A stretch of 64,000 bases of DNA. Origin: Zhengitettix transpicula. Taxonomy: Eukaryota > Arthropoda > Insecta > Orthoptera > Tetrigidae. Made by a program: the position numbers and the translations under genes. The notes beneath the pieces are model-generated. The model ran no database searches, was not told the DNA's origin, and saw only the letters and a list, made by a program, of their open reading frames with translations. The stretch spans positions 54,464,001 through 54,528,000 of the forward strand of contig CM073596.1 in the NCBI GenBank assembly GCA_037074705.1, read 5' to 3'. Positions 59,601 through 64,000 of the stretch are shown piece after piece; positions within the stretch are counted from its first letter, which is position 1, and each line of letters starts with the position of its first letter.

Positions 59601-60222
59601 AAATAAAGAGACGACACGGACAGCAGCAAAACTACGCTATTACGTTGAGCAAATGTCAAACAGCGAGCAAACTAACGGAATAGCCTACGAGATTATCTCC
59701 ACCTCACAAATAAAAGTACACAGCAATGCTTCTAAACCTCAGGAAGAACCACAATTGCAATGCCGAGGAAAAGTCACCTCCTGCAGCAGGTGACAAATTG
59801 CAGGCACAAACTGCAGTGCGTATTTTTCATGTTCGACGAAAAAAAAAACCCCCCTGAAGGGTGTGAGAGCTGTAATAACTTAAGAAGACGATTTATATTA
59901 CAAGTGATACAACGGGTAATGCAAATGTGCACAATTAATTATTCTTTTCATCTTCCATTCCGTGTCACCATAAGTTTACCACTGGCATTTGAATTTTATC
60001 TGACAGCGATGTAAAATAAATTTATCAAGCACTGCGATCGCGGCGTCGCCAATCTCTCTCTGACAAACGCCGTGATGGCCGAACCCCCCATAGCTCAGCA
60101 TAATTTTTTGCACATTTCGCCACGAATTTTAGCATTTATGCATTTTATAAATAAAACTCAAGAGACTCGTGAGGAAGAAATGTACTGTGTAAATTGATTA
60201 CAGGGTAGATTTTTCCTTGTTT
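56632..60222. other. Stretch without a supportable gene
   Basis: A frame open from 56887 to 57294 (135 codons) follows a TTACAG that could be a splice acceptor. Its translation shows no domain I recognise and it lacks an ATG at its start, so an exon is only a possibility. The rest is AT-rich with short frames and CATTC runs at 57066-57084. Confidence 0.3.
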
Positions 60223-60245
60223 TATATATATATATATATATATAT
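60223..60245 (+). repeat. (TA)n microsatellite
   Basis: About eleven TA units. Confidence 0.85.
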
Positions 60246-60522
60246 CACAATATTAAAATATTTTATCCTAAAGCTCATCTATGAAGCTTGGTGATGATTT
60301 ATAGTAATGAAATATGGTGGAAAACATTCGACTGAACCCCAAATCAACCACGTGATGATAACAGCTGCTGAGTAGAAAGTGGACCCGTTTTTTTTATTTC
60401 CGCCCCCGTGAAAATTCTCCATCCTAATAATATAACATATTTTAATTTTCAGTAAGTTAATAAAATATATTTCCTATAACTCAGAAAATATTTAATAAAT
60501 TAATGTATAAAAATATAATTTT

Positions 60523-60558
60523 CCAACGCTTCGTCCTTAATTTAGGCCTTTATCAGGT
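60523..60558 (-). ncRNA. Hammerhead-core-like motif
   Basis: The minus strand reads CUGAUAA-A-GGCCU-AAAUUA-AGGAC-GAAGCGUUGG. Stem II pairs through CCU/AGG. CUGANGA and GAAA each carry one change. Confidence 0.4.
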
Positions 60559-60838
60559 TTAAATTTTATCAATTTAGTACTTGTAGTACTATAAATAATT
60601 CGTACATATTCTCTACTGTTTCTTTTAATATAATTAAACTTTAAAAAGACATGTTCTGGCTGCACTGCCCGTTGTAATTGAAATATTTACTTAATGAAGT
60701 CCTAAGTCAATTGATCCTTTAAATTTTTTCTGACTTATGTTCAATTTATTTATTTATTGTTTGCCAACTTGCTTCACATTTAAAAATTATCGTCAAGCTA
60801 TATATTTGAACTTAAGAAAAACATTTTCTAGTATTAAG

Positions 60839-60861
60839 ATATATATATATATATATATATA
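60839..60861 (+). repeat. (TA)n microsatellite
   Basis: About eleven TA units. Confidence 0.85.
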
Positions 60862-61013
60862 CAGCAAGGAAAAAATATGAAATATAATCATACTACGTTC
60901 ATTCCTCACGAATCCTAAAAATTAACCATTAAATGAGGTAAATAAGAATAAAGTCAAGTTAGGTTTAAAAAATAGAACAAACGACATTGATACTGAGCCG
61001 CAAATCAAATCGA

Positions 61014-61083
61014 TGGGGGTAGCTCAATTGTTAGAGACCCTGCGTACAGAGCAGTTGACTCGGGTTCGATTCCATCATACGTC
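61014..61083 (+). repeat. tRNA-like SINE head
   Basis: GGGGGTAGCTCAATTGTTAG contains an A box (TAGCTCAATTG) and D-arm pairing (GCTC/GAG). CGGGTTCGATTCC is a canonical B box 30 nt further on. The T stem and acceptor do not close properly, so it is a tRNA-derived SINE head or tRNA pseudogene. Confidence 0.55.
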
Positions 61084-62521
61084 ATAATTAATCATTATAA
61101 TTTTTGGAATAATAAAATGGTTTGAATTCTTGTCTCCAAACTCGCTTCCTCAGTGAGAAACATAATAAAAAAAATTAAAGCTCTTGAAAATTTTTACCCC
61201 ATAACATACTTCAAAATGGAATTACGTTCTCTAACCAAACTATCGAAAATAATAAAAAAAACTCGCGTAATAGAATTATTTGATATAATTACAAGAGTCC
61301 GTTTCCTAATGCACGATTAAATTATTATCATACACTCATAAAATTTAAAAGAGACAGACTCATATTTAAATAGCTGAAACTAGAATCATTGTGAATTATT
61401 TTCTTGAATTATGCATTAAAAAAAATTAATTTGTTTAAATTATATCGAGAAAAAAATTTGATTGAATATTCTTTGTTTCCTCCAAATGAACCACAGTACT
61501 GCCAAAATGATTTTTTTTGTTTTCATTTCATGAATAATTTTTTTCTAATTCATTCAACTTTGATTTTACTATTTCCTGAATATATCTTTACTGTTGATGA
61601 GGTACGATTTTTTTTTTGTGATGTCCTTCGATATGTGGGGAATATATTTGTGTTGATTTGTGGTGCAGCAATTGTGCAAGAGAGAGAAGCTTCTTGTTTC
61701 GCATCTTGCGGAGCCGCGGGGTTTCTAAACCTGATAGTGACGTAAGGTGTCCGCCATTAGCATTCCGATGCTCAAGGTCGCGAAGAAGACACTGGCAAGG
61801 TCGCTGTTCGAAGCCCGGCTGCTGACTCAGGCCTGAAGGTCGACCAGCCGATACCATCAAGAGTTATGGACCTGAATATTCCTATGCGTAACACGGGAAA
61901 CGGCTAATTAAGTCCTGCTCCTCGAGCTGCTGTCTTGCACAACCACTTAGAAAAAAAATGACATACGTTTACGCTACGATAAATAAATGGGGGTAGATAA
62001 GAATTCTCTGGCTCGAATCTACGGCAGGCAGAAGTGTGCATTAGGTTGATCTGGCTGTTGCTGGATAATTCCAGTGAAAAAAAAACAGTCACTGGAATTC
62101 TTAAGTAATTTATTACTTGGAAGCTTTCGGCCTGCAGTTGACCATCCATACCTTCACTAATTATTGTTTAAAAAAAACTTTGCTGTAAACTGAACGACGT
62201 GTTATCAACATGATGCTAATTTTTTTTAAAGAAATACAAAGTTTGGAGACTGGATCATTTATTAAAGATTTTTAATACCAGTGAGAATATGGATGAATAT
62301 TTTCAACTGTAGACTGAAAGTTTCCAAGACATAAATAATTTAAATTACCAGATTTTATCTGTATGCTAAGGTTCTATTTCCATCTCATACCTCCATATAC
62401 ACATAGAAAATAATACTGCAGAGGTGAATATAAAAAATTTAAAAAAAGACGAAATATTCACATTTGAACCGAAACGCAAAGAGAAAAATTGTTAGTCAGG
62501 AGAAAATGAAGAAGAAAAGAA
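61084..62521. other. Stretch without a supportable gene
   Basis: AT-rich, then moderate GC at 61670-61900 with unassigned frames on both strands. TGTTCGAAGCCC at 61804 is weakly B-box-like but unsupported. Confidence 0.35.
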
Positions 62522-62836
62522 GGTGTAGACAGGTAATCTACATAGTGGCCACTCCCCTCTTATAGCATAGGAAAGGGACTGAAACGGGGGATGCGGAAAG
62601 GTAGAGGAACGTAGCCAAGGGATAACTAGGGCCCCCGAGCTGTAGTTTAAGGATCCTACCCGGCAATTCACCTTAAAGATGAAGGAAAACCCATAGAAAA
62701 ACCAGCATCTGGTAGGTCGGGCATATGGAACTTGTCCCACGCCCTTCCGAGGGTTTGCTGTGGGATCGCATAATTCCCTTTTCCCTGTCTTGACAAAATT
62801 AGGAGGCAGCTGGCCGACTATTCCAATAAGAATGAA
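62522..62836 (-). repeat. GC-rich SINE-like element, diverged copy K
   Basis: The minus-strand copy contains CGGCCAGCTGCCTCC, GGACAAG, GCCGGGTAGGATCC and TAGCCCTAGTTATCC-like blocks, and ends ACCTGTCTACACC plus a pyrimidine-rich tail. It shares the CTATAAGAGGGGAG and GTCTACACC variants with D2 (43887-44189), so both belong to one subfamily. It carries several small deletions. Confidence 0.7.
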
Positions 62837-63024
62837 ATGTCCGTCATCTGAATAGCTAAAAGATCTCAGATTCAATCACAAGTACGAAGCACAATCAAAT
62901 TGGTAACATTCTTCAGGACTCGGCTGCGGACTTTCATATAAATTCCAGATTAACTTAAATATTAAATTACATGAATTTTTTTTAAATTTCAATAAATATA
63001 GTTAAATCGTCGGGATGGAAAATT

Positions 63025-63093
63025 TTCGGCCGGACCTGAAATCGAACCAGAACCTCGACTTGGTACGTGACGTAGAATTCACCTGTCAGATGG
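63025..63093 (-). repeat. tRNA-like SINE head (decayed)
   Basis: The minus strand carries GAGGTTCTGGTTCGATTTCA (B-box match with one change), preceded by a tRNA-sized segment. The A box is poor. Confidence 0.35.
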
Positions 63094-64000
63094 AAAGTTC
63101 CTGGATTCAATTCCACGTCCTATCGATATTTTCCCATCCTACTCCATTGATTCAATTTCTTCCATGGAAAGCATTGTTTCTGTTCCTGAATATAAAATAA
63201 AGTTACATTTATTCCACATTACATAAATTGTTTACAAATTTTCGCATTTTATTTTATTTTATAGTTGTAAAATTTAATATCGTTTAAAATAAACTATTAT
63301 CAAACCTTAAGTTACTTAATATCTTAAATGGTATGTAATGAGATTTAGTACTAACACATCAAGACAGCGTCTGCCACATCAAATCATCAATCATTTTATT
63401 TTATTTGTTTGTTACATAATAGAAGGGCACAACATTGCAAAAAAAAGTGGTAATTACGGAGGCGCCTCACGTCGCCAGTGACTACTTGAGTCTCAAAGTT
63501 TATTTTACATGAAGATAACTTGTTATTTACTCCGTTGTTTTGATCGAATAAGCCTCGAGGAAGGGGCAAATTACGTGCGACCTTGTACGAAACAATAAAT
63601 TAGGTTTTTCTAATTTGGACAAGACTTTGGATGCTGCATCTGAGTTCATCCCCGCGACCTTCACTTGGCCTAATTATGCTAATTAATTGTGAAGACCTTG
63701 CGTTTTGGCTCATCGGTGATACGGCCAGCCATCGAGTGAGCGTTGTTTGCTTTTGCTCTTGTGTTGTGCAGCCTTCGAGCAGGTTTTACAGTCGGAAGAC
63801 ACATGCGCCAATATCATTTATTAAAAAAAAAATAAGATAAAAAATAGCGACGCGTAGTTGCATCACGGGAGAGATTTGTCCTTGTGTTGAGGACCGCGGA
63901 CAAATTACCCTTGCTTAGGCTCATCAAATTAGCACCTTGCGTCCTCGTCTTTCCCCCGCCAAACACTGCACTGTTCAAACACGACGATTACGCCAATCAA
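63094..64000. other. Stretch without a supportable gene
   Basis: AT-rich with a moderate-GC end. Near 63553-63590, CUCGAGGAAGGGGC...GAAACAAUAA is faintly like the hammerhead family but too diverged to call. Confidence 0.4.

Noticed and set aside
61014..61083. Functional tRNA gene
   Set aside because: A and B boxes are present, but the acceptor and T stems do not pair, so it was called a SINE head.

Overview
This window looks like non-coding, repeat-rich nuclear DNA from an animal, most likely an arthropod. It is strongly AT-rich with scattered GC-rich islands. There are no bacterial operons and no rRNA. No open reading frame outside mobile elements resembles a known host protein. A decayed Jockey-clade LINE, a tRNA-Val-type SINE family and a large GC-rich SINE-like family suggest an insect, perhaps polyneopteran (cockroach, termite or stick insect). 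That placement is a guess, because nothing here is diagnostic of a species.

Layout. 1-9 kb is AT-rich intergenic or intronic DNA with simple repeats. 9-16 kb holds 3'-end scraps of the GC-rich SINE-like family, a palindromic hairpin and a GC-rich island open on both strands (15.2-15.8 kb). 16.6-18.5 kb has a GC-rich SINE-like copy inside an inverted repeat and a possible DNA-transposase remnant. 20.4-23.1 kb has three foldback repeats. 24.0-24.3 kb is a nest of AT palindromes. 26-36 kb carries tRNA-derived SINE pieces. 36-49 kb is dense in the GC-rich family, with many truncated, inverted and internally deleted copies and an inverted 145-bp repeat. 52.6-53.5 kb is the 3' part of a dead Jockey-like LINE. 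54.6-55.7 kb is a tandem satellite of about 61-bp units hit by two GC-rich insertions. 56-64 kb is mostly unannotatable AT-rich sequence with one more GC-rich copy and tRNA-like pieces.

Two observations stand out. First, a short motif recurs on both strands across the window: CUGANGA, an A or other single base, a 4-5 bp stem with an AAAAUUA-like loop, then GAAAC. This is the core layout of a hammerhead ribozyme. Four copies have different but self-complementary stem II sequences (UGGGA/UCCCA, GAUAC/GUAUC, GUAC/GUAC, GUCC/GGAC), which is compensatory variation. Several copies sit in inverted or direct pairs. This fits the ribozyme-bearing ends of Penelope-like elements or retrozyme-type elements, but no Penelope reverse transcriptase is visible here. 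Second, the roughly 500-bp GC-rich family shows real retroposition marks: an A-rich 3' end, variable 5' truncation, and two clear target-site duplications (ATTTGCTTTG; TATTGAAATTAT).

The mobile pieces are independent insertions, many broken. I see no genes working together.
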